This document shows, piece by piece, positions 7,337 to 14,675 of a DNA stretch of 34,255 bases. Each line of letters starts with the position of its first letter. Within the stretch, counting starts at the first letter, position 1. A program made the position numbers and the translations under genes. The notes below the pieces were generated by a model. It searched no databases. It saw only the letters and a list, made by a program, of their open reading frames with translations, and was not told where the DNA came from. This stretch comes from Streptomyces sp. DI166 (GTDB lineage Bacteria; Actinomycetota; Actinomycetes; Streptomycetales; Streptomycetaceae), in assembly GCF_900091315.1 (NCBI RefSeq), contig NZ_FLSP01000088.1, forward strand, positions 1 through 34,255. The letters are read 5' to 3'.

Positions 7337-7519
7337 TCAGGCCGCCGCGTCCACGGAGGCGTCACCGCGCACGATCACGAGGAAGGCGTCCGACGCCAGG
7401 TCCATCACGACCTCGGCGGGCATGCCCTCGCTGCGCCGCGCCTGCGCGAACTCCTCCGCCGGCCACGAGCCCCGCGGCCCACCTGCGGGAAAGCGTTCGA
7501 GCACTTTTCGCCCGTTCAC
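7337..7519 (-). CDS. Small 60-residue protein, unknown function
   Basis: A short ORF starting at a GTG with an almost ideal ribosome binding site (AAGGGAGGTGCCAG directly upstream), and with G/C third positions in its second half, so I believe it is real. The product has a basic, Gly/Pro-containing N-terminal half with RFPAGGPRGSWPAEEFAQARR, then a hydrophobic acidic stretch MPAEVVMDLASDAFLVIV, and a small Ala-rich tail. There are no Cys residues and no transmembrane helix long enough to be convincing. It converges with the ABC exporter (3 bases between stop codons). The leader-plus-core look invites a peptide-substrate idea, but a small regulator is equally possible. I do not recognise the family. 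Confidence 0.66.
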   Translation of the reverse strand: MNGRKVLERFPAGGPRGSWPAEEFAQARRSEGMPAEVVMDLASDAFLVIVRGDASVDAAA

Positions 7520-7542
7520 CTGGCACCTCCCTTGCGCGTTGT

Positions 7543-7553
7543 ACTCGAAGAGT
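7543..7553. promoter_or_regulatory. Short inverted repeat upstream of the small ORF
   Basis: ACTCGAAGAGT (4-bp arms around GAA) lies within an AT-rich patch (GTTTAACTCTTCGAGTAC on the minus strand), 24 bases upstream of the small ORF's start and just before its ribosome binding site. A promoter -10 or operator role is possible but not shown. Confidence 0.3.
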
Positions 7554-7614
7554 TAAACGCCGGGGGCGGGGTGAACGCCTCGTGGAGTGACGGTACTGAG
7601 ACATAGTTGACACC

Positions 7615-7636
7615 GGCTCACCGCGGAGTGTGAGCC
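7615..7636 (-). terminator. Stem-loop downstream of the DUF899 gene
   Basis: GGCTCAC (7615-7621) and GTGAGCC (7630-7636) make a perfect 7-bp stem with an 8-base loop, 38 bases past the DUF899 stop. It would separate that gene from the small ORF downstream. Confidence 0.5.
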
Positions 7637-7674
7637 AGGTCTCGGTTTCGCCCACTTTTCGACTACTTTCCGCG

Positions 7675-8316
7675 TCAGTCCTCGTACTCGTCGTGATAGC
7701 GCACGCGGGCCCGGTCCTCCTGCCGTCCGAGGGCGGTCAGGTCCAGGAGGCTGGCCGTCGAACCCAGCCCGTCGAGGCCGCCGTCGAAGGCGGAGTAGGT
7801 GTGGAACACCCGGTCGCGGTCCCGCAGGAAGCAGCTCACCCCGGACCGCTCCACCAGCTCCCCCTCGTGCTCCCGGGTCGCCTCGAAGTCGCGGTCGAAG
7901 TCGTTCCCGTACGAGGAGAGCCAGGGCACCGTCCAGCCCATCCGGGCCTTGAAGGGCAGGATCGTGGTGTACGGCGCCCGGGAGACGGCGGCGAAGGAGG
8001 TGTCGCGGGCCCACAGGTGGGCGAGGTGGCCGATCTGGTCGAGGAAGGCCGAGCAGGTGCGGCAGCCCGTCTCCCACTCGGGCGCGAACACGAAGTGGTG
8101 CACGATCAACTGGCGCCGCCCCTCGAAGAGGTCGAGCAGACCGGCCTTGCCGTCACCGCCCTCGAAGACGTACTCCGTCTCCACCTCCACCATCGGCAGC
8201 CGCCGCCGCTCGGCGTTCAGCGCCTCCCGCGCGCGGGCGACGGCCTCCTCCTTGACCAGTAACTCCTCGCGCGCCGCGCGCCACTGGGCACGCGAGACGA
8301 TCTCCGGAAGCGACAT
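7675..8316 (-). CDS. DUF899 family thioredoxin-like protein
   Basis: A 213-residue protein. The start ATG at 8316 has AGGAGG six bases upstream, so the open extension to 8415 is not used. DUF899 features include the N-terminal SRAQWRAAREELLVKEE helix, VETEYVFEG, HHFVFAPEWETGCRTCSAFLDQ with the Cys-X2-Cys redox-like pair, RAPYTTILPFKARMGWTVPWLSSYGNDFDRDF, and a C-terminal VFHTYSAFDRG-like segment (here VFHTYSAFDGG). Family members have a thioredoxin fold; their reaction is not well established. It is presumably cytoplasmic. A possible promoter lies at 8361-8389, so it may be transcribed apart from the amidohydrolase gene upstream on the same strand. Confidence 0.85.
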   Translation of the reverse strand: MSLPEIVSRAQWRAAREELLVKEEAVARAREALNAERRRLPMVEVETEYVFEGGDGKAGLLDLFEGRRQLIVHHFVFAPEWETGCRTCSAFLDQIGHLAHLWARDTSFAAVSRAPYTTILPFKARMGWTVPWLSSYGNDFDRDFEATREHEGELVERSGVSCFLRDRDRVFHTYSAFDGGLDGLGSTASLLDLTALGRQEDRARVRYHDEYED

Positions 8317-8360
8317 GGGCCCCTCCTGTGCGACGGTCCGTTCGAGGTGCTGACCGACGG

Positions 8361-8389
8361 GAAGTACGGAACTCATCGCTGGGAACCAA
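8361..8389 (-). promoter_or_regulatory. Possible promoter of the DUF899 gene
   Basis: On the minus strand, TTGGTT (8384-8389), a 17-base spacer and TACTTC (8361-8366) resemble -35/-10 elements, about 45 bases upstream of the start at 8316. Confidence 0.35.
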
Positions 8390-8412
8390 GATTTTTCCGG
8401 TGCCTTCTTTCT

Positions 8413-8428
8413 CACACCTTCAGGTGTG
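8413..8428. terminator. Compact stem-loop between amidohydrolase and DUF899 genes
   Basis: CACACCT and AGGTGTG form a perfect 7-bp stem with a 2-base spacer, 11 bases after the amidohydrolase stop. No U-run follows, which is common in this genus. It could equally be an operator for the DUF899 promoter just beyond it. Confidence 0.4.
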
Positions 8429-8439
8429 CCCTCCCCCCT

Positions 8440-9792
8440 TCACGTGTCGTACTCCTGGATCCGCCTGCCGTGGCCGCGGTCGACCAGGCCGGGCAGGCGC
8501 TCGCCCAACTCCTCCAGTACCGGGGCGACATCGAGGGTGAGCAGTGCGCGGTCCCGCATCAGGACGCGGCCGTCGACCATCGTGGTGCGGACGTCAAAGG
8601 AGCGGGCGCTGTGCACGAGGGTCGCGGCGAGGTCGTGCACGGGCTGGGTGTGCGGTCCGGTGAGGTCGACCAGGACGATGTCGGCCCGGCGGCCCGGGGC
8701 GAGGGTTCCCAGGCGGTCGCCGAGGCCGACGGCGGCGGCGCTCTGGAGCGTGGCGTGGTGCAGGGCCTGACGGGACGTCAGCCATGTGGGGTCGCCGGTG
8801 GTGGACTTCTGCACCAGCGCGGTCAGCGCCATGGACTCCCACACGTCGAGGGAGTTGTTGGAGGCGGCGCCGTCCGTGGCGAGGCCCACGGGGACACCGA
8901 TCTCCCGCAGGGCGCGCACCGGAGTGGTGTCGGGCCAGGCGAACTTGAGGTAGCCGCGGGGCGCGGTGGCGACCGCGACCCGGCCGGGGGCGTCCCGGAG
9001 CAGGGGCAGGTCGTCGTCGGTGATGCCGGTGCCGTGCGCGACGAGGACATCGGTGGCGAGGATGCCGGTGCGGTCCAGGACCCCGATGGGGGTGACGCCG
9101 TGCCGGTCGAGGGAGGCGCGGGTCTGGTCGCGGTTCTCGGCGGCGTGCAGATGGACCGGCAGTCCGTGTTCACGGGCCAGGTCCGCGGTGGCGGCGAGGT
9201 CGGCGTCGGTGACGGTGTAGGGGGCGTGCGGGGCGAGGGCGGTGGTGATACGGCCGTCGGCGGCGCCCCGGTACCGCAGCGCGAACTCCAGTGACCGCTC
9301 CCGCCCTTCGGGCTCCTGCGAGGAGAAGAACGCCTCGCCGAGATGGGCGCGCAGTCCGCACTCGGCGACCACGGAGGCGACGGCGTCCATGGCGAAGTAG
9401 TGGTCGGCGAAGCAGGTGACCCCGGCCCGGATCATCTCGGCGCAGGCGAGCCGCGCGCCCAACTCCACGTCCCGCGCGGTGAGGTTGGACTCCACCGGCC
9501 AGACGTAGTCGTTGAACCACTCCTCCAGCGGCAGGTCCTCGGCGATACCGCGCAGGGCGACCATCGGGGCGTGCGTGTGGCAGTTCACCAGCCCCGGCAT
9601 CGCCACCTGCCCCCGCGCGTCGATCCGCTCCGCCGCGGGGCGCTCCGCCACCTCGGCGGCGTCGGTGACCGCCTCGACCGCCCCGTCGCGCACGACGATC
9701 GCGGCGTCCTCCCTGAACCCGACCCGGCCCTGGTCGTCGTGGACGAGGACGGTGCACCCGGTGATGACGATGTCAGCGTCGGTCGGCGTCAT
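8440..9792 (-). CDS. Amidohydrolase, MTA/SAH (aminohydrolase) deaminase-like
   Basis: A 450-residue enzyme of the metal-dependent amidohydrolase superfamily. The first metal site is the His-X-His in VNCHTHAPM (His72, His74). Then come HAPYTVTD (about 189), HLHAAE (His216, Glu219), VAHGTG (His253) and ATDGAASNN (Asp307). This order and spacing match 5-methylthioadenosine/S-adenosylhomocysteine deaminases and the related TrzA/AtzA-type aminohydrolases, which replace an amino group or halogen on a purine or triazine-like ring with hydroxyl. Substrate assignment from sequence is uncertain. The start ATG lacks a good ribosome site and lies 40 bases after the FUSC gene's stop on the same strand, so it may be co-transcribed with that gene. 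Confidence 0.85.
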   Translation of the reverse strand: MTPTDADIVITGCTVLVHDDQGRVGFREDAAIVVRDGAVEAVTDAAEVAERPAAERIDARGQVAMPGLVNCHTHAPMVALRGIAEDLPLEEWFNDYVWPVESNLTARDVELGARLACAEMIRAGVTCFADHYFAMDAVASVVAECGLRAHLGEAFFSSQEPEGRERSLEFALRYRGAADGRITTALAPHAPYTVTDADLAATADLAREHGLPVHLHAAENRDQTRASLDRHGVTPIGVLDRTGILATDVLVAHGTGITDDDLPLLRDAPGRVAVATAPRGYLKFAWPDTTPVRALREIGVPVGLATDGAASNNSLDVWESMALTALVQKSTTGDPTWLTSRQALHHATLQSAAAVGLGDRLGTLAPGRRADIVLVDLTGPHTQPVHDLAATLVHSARSFDVRTTMVDGRVLMRDRALLTLDVAPVLEELGERLPGLVDRGHGRRIQEYDT

Positions 9793-9816
9793 ACGGCCAA
9801 CGTACGACGACCTGCG

Positions 9817-9830
9817 GGCGGCGCGCCGCC
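9817..9830. terminator. GC palindrome after the FUSC gene
   Basis: GGCGGCGCGCCGCC is a perfect 14-bp palindrome beginning 2 bases beyond the FUSC stop and 25 bases ahead of the amidohydrolase start. It may be a weak terminator or attenuating hairpin between the two genes. Confidence 0.35.
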
Positions 9831-9832
9831 GT

Positions 9833-11659
9833 TCAGCCCGCCCGGCGCGCCCGCAGCCGCGCCAGTTCGTCCAGCAGGCCGGTGAGTTGGCGGGTGTCGC
9901 GCGGGGTGAGCGCGCCGGCGTCGTCGAGGTGGACGGCGCAGGCGGTGGTGGCGTCCACGAGCCGTTCGAGGGCGCCGGCCACCTTCTCGGTGCCCGCCGA
10001 GTGCCGGGCGAGCGGGGGCAGTTCGGCGGAGGCGAGCGCGATGGCGCTGCGGGCCTCGGCGAGGGTGCGGTAGGCCTCGCGGCGCAGGAGCCAGCGGGCG
10101 GCGCGGTCGTGGGGCTCGCCGAGCACGTGGGTGAGGTAGGCGTGCGTCGCCTCCTCGGCGGCGCCGAGCCGGGCGCGTACTCCTCCGCCGTGCTGGCCCG
10201 GCATCGCGAGGTGCCCCACCAGCAGGACGATCACGCAGGCCAGCAGGGTCTCCCCGATGCGGCCCGCGGCGGCCTGTGGTTCACCGCCGACCATCACCAG
10301 GGCGAGCACGAGCACGGTCACCACTCCGGTCTGGGCGGCGAAGTGCCGGGTGGCGACGGGGATGAGCGCCCCGCTGACGGCGACCAGCGCGATCAGCCCG
10401 TCCGGCCGGGGCAGCACGGCGGCGAGGGCGGCGAACACGGCCGCCCCGAGCACGGTGCCGGCGGCCCGGCACAGCACCCGTGACAGCAGCGGCCCGAGAT
10501 CGGGCTTGACCAGGAAGACGGCGGTGGCGGGCAGCCAGTACCAGTGCGGGTGCTCGCCGTACCAGCGGGCCTGGTGCAGCGCCTGGGCGACAGCGGCGGA
10601 GGCGCCGAAGCACAGGCCGACGCGCAGTCCGTACTCCCGGCCGCCCGCGCCGAGAACCGTGCGCGCCAGTGCCTTGGGCGAGCGCCGTCTGGTGTGCAGG
10701 TCCCCGCCGTCGGCCCGGTCGAAGGCCTCGGCGGCGTGCAGCAGGGCATCGTCGAGGGCGCGCAGCGCGGGCGCGCTCCGGGTGGGCGCGGGCAGTGGCC
10801 CGGTGGGTGTGCCCGCGCGTACGGCGGCGGCGAGGCGCCGGGGGCCTTCGGCGGCCCGCGCCGGTACGGCGTCACCGGTCCAGGCGAGGGCGGTGGCGGC
10901 CTCGGCGAGGGGCAGCGCGGCGGCGTACTGGGCGTGCAGGCGGCGTTCGGCGGCGGAGGAGGCGTAGCGGCGCAGACGGGGTCCGGCGAGGGCGTCCTGG
11001 GCGTGGTCGAGGGCGGCGGTGAGCGCGGCCCGGCGTGCGGTGGCGAGGTCGGTGCCCGCGGCGTCGAGGAGTGCGGCGACCGCGTCGTAGACGGCACCCA
11101 CGGCCTCCCGTTCGCCGTCGAACCGGAAGTCCCCGGCGAAGGAGCCCGGGCCGGGCAGGGCCAGCCGCAGCAGGATCAGCCATCCGGCGCCGGCGAGGTA
11201 GGCGAGGCCGCGCTGCCAGCCCGGTTCCGGCAGCGGCATTCCGGCGCCGATCGCGGAGGCGACGAGCAACTGTGTCCCGGCGGTGGAGGCGACGGGGCCG
11301 ATGGCGCTGACGCCGCCGGCGGCCAGGCCGACGACGGCGAACAGCACGCTGAGTCCCACGGCGCCGAGCAGTTCCCCGCCGTAGGTGCCGAGCACCAGGC
11401 CCGCGGCGCCCGCGACGGCGGGCACCCCCAGCCGGCGCACCGCGGCCCGCCTGCTGCCGGGGCGGTCGGCGACCCCGGCGAGCATGGCGGCGACGGCGGC
11501 CACGACACCCACGGAGGCGTGACCGGCGACGACGGCCGCCGCGAGCAGGGGTCCGGCGCCCAGCGCGCCCCGTACGACCGCGCTCCACGGGACGGGGCCG
11601 CGCTGTGTGCGCAGGGCGTGGGCGATCCAGGGGGGCAGGGCGAGTGCGGGGCGGGGCAC
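9833..11659 (-). CDS. FUSC-family membrane protein
   Basis: A 608-residue protein with two blocks of hydrophobic helices (about residues 28-165 and 345-475) separated and followed by helical soluble regions, the usual layout of FUSC/YccS/aromatic-acid-exporter proteins. The second block contains the recognisable HWYWLPATAVFLVKPDLGP and LCRAAGTVLGAAVFA stretches typical of the family. Relatives are inner-membrane proteins, some implicated in export of aromatic acids; transport here is inferred. The start GTG at 11659 has AGGAG seven bases upstream. The amidohydrolase gene follows after 40 bases, so the pair may form one unit. Confidence 0.87.
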   Translation of the reverse strand: MPRPALALPPWIAHALRTQRGPVPWSAVVRGALGAGPLLAAAVVAGHASVGVVAAVAAMLAGVADRPGSRRAAVRRLGVPAVAGAAGLVLGTYGGELLGAVGLSVLFAVVGLAAGGVSAIGPVASTAGTQLLVASAIGAGMPLPEPGWQRGLAYLAGAGWLILLRLALPGPGSFAGDFRFDGEREAVGAVYDAVAALLDAAGTDLATARRAALTAALDHAQDALAGPRLRRYASSAAERRLHAQYAAALPLAEAATALAWTGDAVPARAAEGPRRLAAAVRAGTPTGPLPAPTRSAPALRALDDALLHAAEAFDRADGGDLHTRRRSPKALARTVLGAGGREYGLRVGLCFGASAAVAQALHQARWYGEHPHWYWLPATAVFLVKPDLGPLLSRVLCRAAGTVLGAAVFAALAAVLPRPDGLIALVAVSGALIPVATRHFAAQTGVVTVLVLALVMVGGEPQAAAGRIGETLLACVIVLLVGHLAMPGQHGGGVRARLGAAEEATHAYLTHVLGEPHDRAARWLLRREAYRTLAEARSAIALASAELPPLARHSAGTEKVAGALERLVDATTACAVHLDDAGALTPRDTRQLTGLLDELARLRARRAG

Positions 11660-11804
11660 GGGGGCTCCTGTCGGACGAGGGCGGGTGCCTTCGGGCGACG
11701 GTGGCCGGGGCGACGGGTACGGGTTCGACGGTAGATCATGAAGTGACGTGTTCCGGTACGCCCGTATTACCGCCGCGTGACAATGCGTGCAGCAGCCACG
11801 TTCT

Positions 11805-12563
11805 TTATGACCGCAACGCCGCCGCCATCGCGCCCTCGAACAGCCGCCCGGCGTCGGCGGCCACCGTCTCCAACGGTGCCGCCCCGATGGCGTCGATGAT
11901 GGCGTCGGTGCCGCGCAGCCCGGCCCGCTCCAGCAGCCGCTTCTCGTTCGTCACCCACTCCCCGCGCGCCGCCAGCACGGCGTGCCCCGTCTGCATCGCG
12001 GCGGTGGCGACGGCCCCCGCGAGTTCGGTGCGGCGCCCGGCGGGGGCGTGATTGGCGGCGGCGTACGCGAGGGTGAGGCGGGCGGTGTCGCGCCAGCGCG
12101 CGGAGGCGGTACGCCGCAGCTTCTCCGGATATCCGTCGGGCCGCGGCAACTCCCCCCTCAGCACCTGGTTGATCGCCAGCTCCGCCACGATCAGATAGGT
12201 GGGAATCCCGGCGAGATGGAACAACAGCGGTTCCACCCGGAAGCGCCCCTGCTCCGCCTCGGCCAGTTCGTGCTCGACCACATCGAGGTCCCGGTAGTGC
12301 ACGTCCACCCGGCGTCCCTCGACGGTCAGCCAGGCCCCGCCGTTGAAGACCCCGCCGCCCCATCCCCCGATCCCGGAGACCTCCCCTTCCCACCCCAGGG
12401 CCCGCAGATCGTCCGGGTCGAAGTCCCCCCGGTAGTAGACGGCGAGGTCCCAGTCGCTGTCCGGCCGCTGGGTCCCCTGGGCCCGGGAGCCGCCGAGCGC
12501 CACGGCACGCACACCGGGCAGTCCGGCGAGCCGGTCGGCGACGGAGTCGAGAAAGTCGGTCAC
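11805..12563 (-). CDS. Nucleotidyltransferase domain protein
   Basis: A 252-residue protein. The GTG at 12563 is preceded by GGAGAG, and the family's N-terminus begins right there, so the longer open frame to 12887 is not the gene. It has the DNA-polymerase-beta-type nucleotidyltransferase signature: GGSRAQGTQRPDSDWDLAVYY, with the two metal-binding Asp residues in SDWDL and a third in VDVHYRDLD. The rest is helical, resembling the C-terminal half of aminoglycoside nucleotidyltransferases and MNT-like proteins. It could transfer AMP to a small molecule or protein; the target is unknown. The gene lies 17 bases downstream of a hypothetical gene on the same strand. Confidence 0.83.
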   Translation of the reverse strand: MTDFLDSVADRLAGLPGVRAVALGGSRAQGTQRPDSDWDLAVYYRGDFDPDDLRALGWEGEVSGIGGWGGGVFNGGAWLTVEGRRVDVHYRDLDVVEHELAEAEQGRFRVEPLLFHLAGIPTYLIVAELAINQVLRGELPRPDGYPEKLRRTASARWRDTARLTLAYAAANHAPAGRRTELAGAVATAAMQTGHAVLAARGEWVTNEKRLLERAGLRGTDAIIDAIGAAPLETVAADAGRLFEGAMAAALRS

Positions 12564-12580
12564 GGGTCTCTCCGGAGGGG

Positions 12581-12964
12581 TCAGGCTTCCCACAGGTCGC
12601 GGTGCCGGTGGCGGGTGGGCGGCAGGTCGAACGCGGCAGCCGCTTCCCACAGGCGGCCCGGTCCCGCTGCCCGCAGGTCCTTCACCCCCGCCCGGCTGAA
12701 GGCCCGGAGCGCGGCCCTCGCGCGCCTCTCGTACGGGCTGTCCCCCCGGACGCCGAGGGTCCGGGGGTAGACGTACGCGGCGAAGCCACGCCGTACCCAC
12801 AGCGGGCGGGGGCGGCGCCCCTCGCGTGCGGCCCGGGCCAACTCCCGGCGGGAATAGCGCAGGTCGGTGAGCCAGTGCGCGGTGCACGGGCCCGCCGTGC
12901 CGTTCGGCCAGTAGGGCGGTACCGCGCGGCGGCGGGGCGGGGTGTGGTGGGCGGTTCTGGACAT
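12581..12964 (-). CDS. Hypothetical basic protein upstream of the nucleotidyltransferase
   Basis: A 127-residue, very Arg-rich protein with no membrane segment. The middle has LTDLRYSRRELARAAREGRRPRPLWVRRGFAAYVYPRTLGVRGDSPYERRARAAL and the C-terminus reads WEAAAAFDLPPTRHRHRDLWEA. I do not recognise a domain; nucleic-acid binding would fit the charge but is a guess. The ribosome site before the ATG at 12964 is weak. It sits 17 bases before the nucleotidyltransferase start, so the two probably share a transcript starting in the divergent spacer (12965-13102) opposite the RidA gene. Confidence 0.6.
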   Translation of the reverse strand: MSRTAHHTPPRRRAVPPYWPNGTAGPCTAHWLTDLRYSRRELARAAREGRRPRPLWVRRGFAAYVYPRTLGVRGDSPYERRARAALRAFSRAGVKDLRAAGPGRLWEAAAAFDLPPTRHRHRDLWEA

Positions 12965-13102
12965 GGCTGGTGTCCAGGGTCCCGGGGGTGGGGTGGTGGT
13001 GTCGAACGATTAAGGGGCGGGGCGGAAATTCGGGTGCGTGAGGCCTTCTCCCGGTCGAGGATCAGTAGGTTGCCCGCTGTCCGCCGTACCCCGGGAGCCG
13101 CC

Positions 13103-13513
13103 GTGATCAAGCGTGTTGTCAGTCCTGCCCTGTTCCCGCCGCCCGCCTATTCGCACGCGTCCGTCGTCGAGGCCGGGACCAGGCTGGCGTTCCTGGCGGG
13201 GGCCGTGCCGTTGGACGCGGACGGGAAGATCGTCGGGGAGGGGGATCCGGCGGCACAGGCCGAGCAGGTCATCCGCAATCTGCGGGAGCAGCTCGCCGCC
13301 GTGGGGAGCGGTCTGGAGCATGTCGTCTCCACCGATGTGTACGTCGTGAGCAGCGAGCCCTCCGTGCTGTCCGCCGTGTGGGAGGTAGTCGAGGCGTCGG
13401 GGCTGAGTGCGGGGCCGCACTCGTCCACGCTCCTCGGCGTGGCCTGCCTCGGCTACACCGGGCAACTGGTGGAGATCACGGCCACCGCGGTCGTACCGGA
13501 GACCGGACGGTGA
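13103..13513 (+). CDS. RidA/YjgF family protein
   Basis: A 136-residue protein starting at a GTG with GGGAG six to seven bases upstream. It shows the RidA layout: SPALFPPPAYSHASVVEAGTRLAFLAGAVPLD near the start, PAAQAEQVIRNLREQLAAVGSGLEHVVSTDVYV in the middle and PHSSTLLGVACLGYTGQLVEITATAV at the end. RidA proteins hydrolyse reactive enamines or imines to ketoacids and ammonia. The usual substrate-binding Arg occupies a Pro-Ala-Arg-(Ser/Thr) motif; here that region reads GPHSSTLLGV, so it lacks the canonical Arg and may belong to another Rid subfamily. The stop overlaps the start of the acetyltransferase gene. Confidence 0.86.
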   Translation: MIKRVVSPALFPPPAYSHASVVEAGTRLAFLAGAVPLDADGKIVGEGDPAAQAEQVIRNLREQLAAVGSGLEHVVSTDVYVVSSEPSVLSAVWEVVEASGLSAGPHSSTLLGVACLGYTGQLVEITATAVVPETGR

Positions 13514-13956
13514 TCACCCTGCGCCGGGCCACCGCCGACGACGCGCTCGCCGCCGCTGATGTCTGGCTGCGCTCCTTCGACGCCGCGCTGCCCACGGTCG
13601 TCCGCCCGCACTCGGACGACGAAGTCCGCGACTACTTCCGGGAGTTCGTCGTGCCCCGGCAGGAGACCTGGGTCGCGGACCCGGGCGACGGCACACTCGT
13701 CGGGGTCATGGTGCTGCACGGCGAACTGCTCTCCCAGCTCTACCTCGCCCCCGACTGGCGCGGCCGGGGCCTGGGCGACCGGTTCGTACGGCTCGCCAAG
13801 GAGCGCAGTCCGCGCGGCCTGAACCTGTGGACCTTCCAGGTCAACAAGCCCGCCCACCGCTTCTACGAACGCCACGGCTTCGTCGCCGTCGAACGCACCG
13901 ACGGCAGCGCCAACGAGGAGCGGGAGCCGGACGTGCGGTACGTGTGGCGGCCGTAG
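13510..13956 (+). CDS. GNAT-family N-acetyltransferase
   Basis: A 148-residue protein starting at a GTG that overlaps the RidA stop (GTGA at 13510-13513). GNAT features run in order: N-terminal ITLRRATADDALAAADVW, acetyl-CoA-binding LYLAPDWRGRGLGDRFV with the Arg-X-X-Gly-X-Gly-type loop, and the C-terminal NKPAHRFYERHGFVAV block. It would acetylate an amine on a small molecule or protein; the target is unknown. It is translationally coupled to RidA and converges on the racemase-like gene, with one base between the stop codons. Confidence 0.88.
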   Translation: MITLRRATADDALAAADVWLRSFDAALPTVVRPHSDDEVRDYFREFVVPRQETWVADPGDGTLVGVMVLHGELLSQLYLAPDWRGRGLGDRFVRLAKERSPRGLNLWTFQVNKPAHRFYERHGFVAVERTDGSANEEREPDVRYVWRP

Positions 13957-13957
13957 T

Positions 13958-14671
13958 TCACGGGCGGCGCCCCCACTGGCGGCGCTTCGGCAGCGGACGC
14001 GCGTACGTGCCCGCCCTGCTGGTCGTCAGCCCCAGCGCCACCAGCGACTCCGCCAGCCGTACCGCCGCGCCGACACCGTCGACCACGGGCATCCCCAGCT
14101 TCTCCCCCACCGCCCGCTGCAGCCCGGTCATTCCGGCGCACCCGAGCACCAGCACCTCGGCCCCGGCTGCGCGCACCCGCTCGGCCGCCGCGAGGAAGGC
14201 TGCCTCGGTGCGCTCGGCGTCCTCCAGTTCCAGTACGCCGAGCCCGGTGCCGACCACGGCGGCGCAGTTGCGGCCGACCCCGGCCAGTTCCAGGCTGTCC
14301 TCGATCTGCCCGCAGGACCGCTCCAGGGTGGTGACCACGCCGTAGCGGCGGCCCAGCAGACAGGCCAGATGGGCGGCGGCCTCGGTGATGTCCACGACGG
14401 GGACGTCCACCAACTCCCGTACGCCTTCCCGCCCGTGCTCGCCGAACCCGGCCATGACGACGGCGTCGTAGGGCTCCTGGTAGGTCCGCAGCGCGTCGAT
14501 CACGGCCGCCGCGGAGAGGTAGCTGTCCAGCCAGCCCTCCGCGGACTCCGGTCCCCAGTGCGGGGTCAGGCCGGTCACGGTGGTGCCCGGGCCTGCGGCG
14601 GCCCGGGCACCTCGTACGATCTCCGCGGTCATCCCCTGCGTGGTGTTGCAGTTGGTGACGAGGATGCGCAC
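13958..14671 (-). CDS. Asp/Glu/hydantoin racemase family protein
   Basis: A 237-residue protein of the Asp/Glu/hydantoin racemase superfamily: RILVTNCNT at the N-terminus, YDAVVMAGFGEHGREGVREL at 68-87, and LVLGCAGMTGL around Cys178. In hydantoin and allantoin racemases two Cys residues act as paired acid/base. The second is present, but the first position is occupied by Gly75 (AGFGEHG where those enzymes have ACFGDPG), so simple two-cysteine racemisation is doubtful. The gene starts 4 bases after the NCS1 permease stop, with its GGAGG inside the permease's 3' end, so they form one operon. The permease context favours a hydantoin, allantoin or related ureide substrate. Confidence 0.82.
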   Translation of the reverse strand: MRILVTNCNTTQGMTAEIVRGARAAAGPGTTVTGLTPHWGPESAEGWLDSYLSAAAVIDALRTYQEPYDAVVMAGFGEHGREGVRELVDVPVVDITEAAAHLACLLGRRYGVVTTLERSCGQIEDSLELAGVGRNCAAVVGTGLGVLELEDAERTEAAFLAAAERVRAAGAEVLVLGCAGMTGLQRAVGEKLGMPVVDGVGAAVRLAESLVALGLTTSRAGTYARPLPKRRQWGRRP

Positions 14672-14675
14672 CCGC

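Noticed and set aside
12564..12887. N-terminal extension of the nucleotidyltransferase.
   Set aside because: The upstream part overlaps the hypothetical gene in another frame and is Arg/Pro/Gly-rich; a GTG with GGAGAG marks the real start at 12563.
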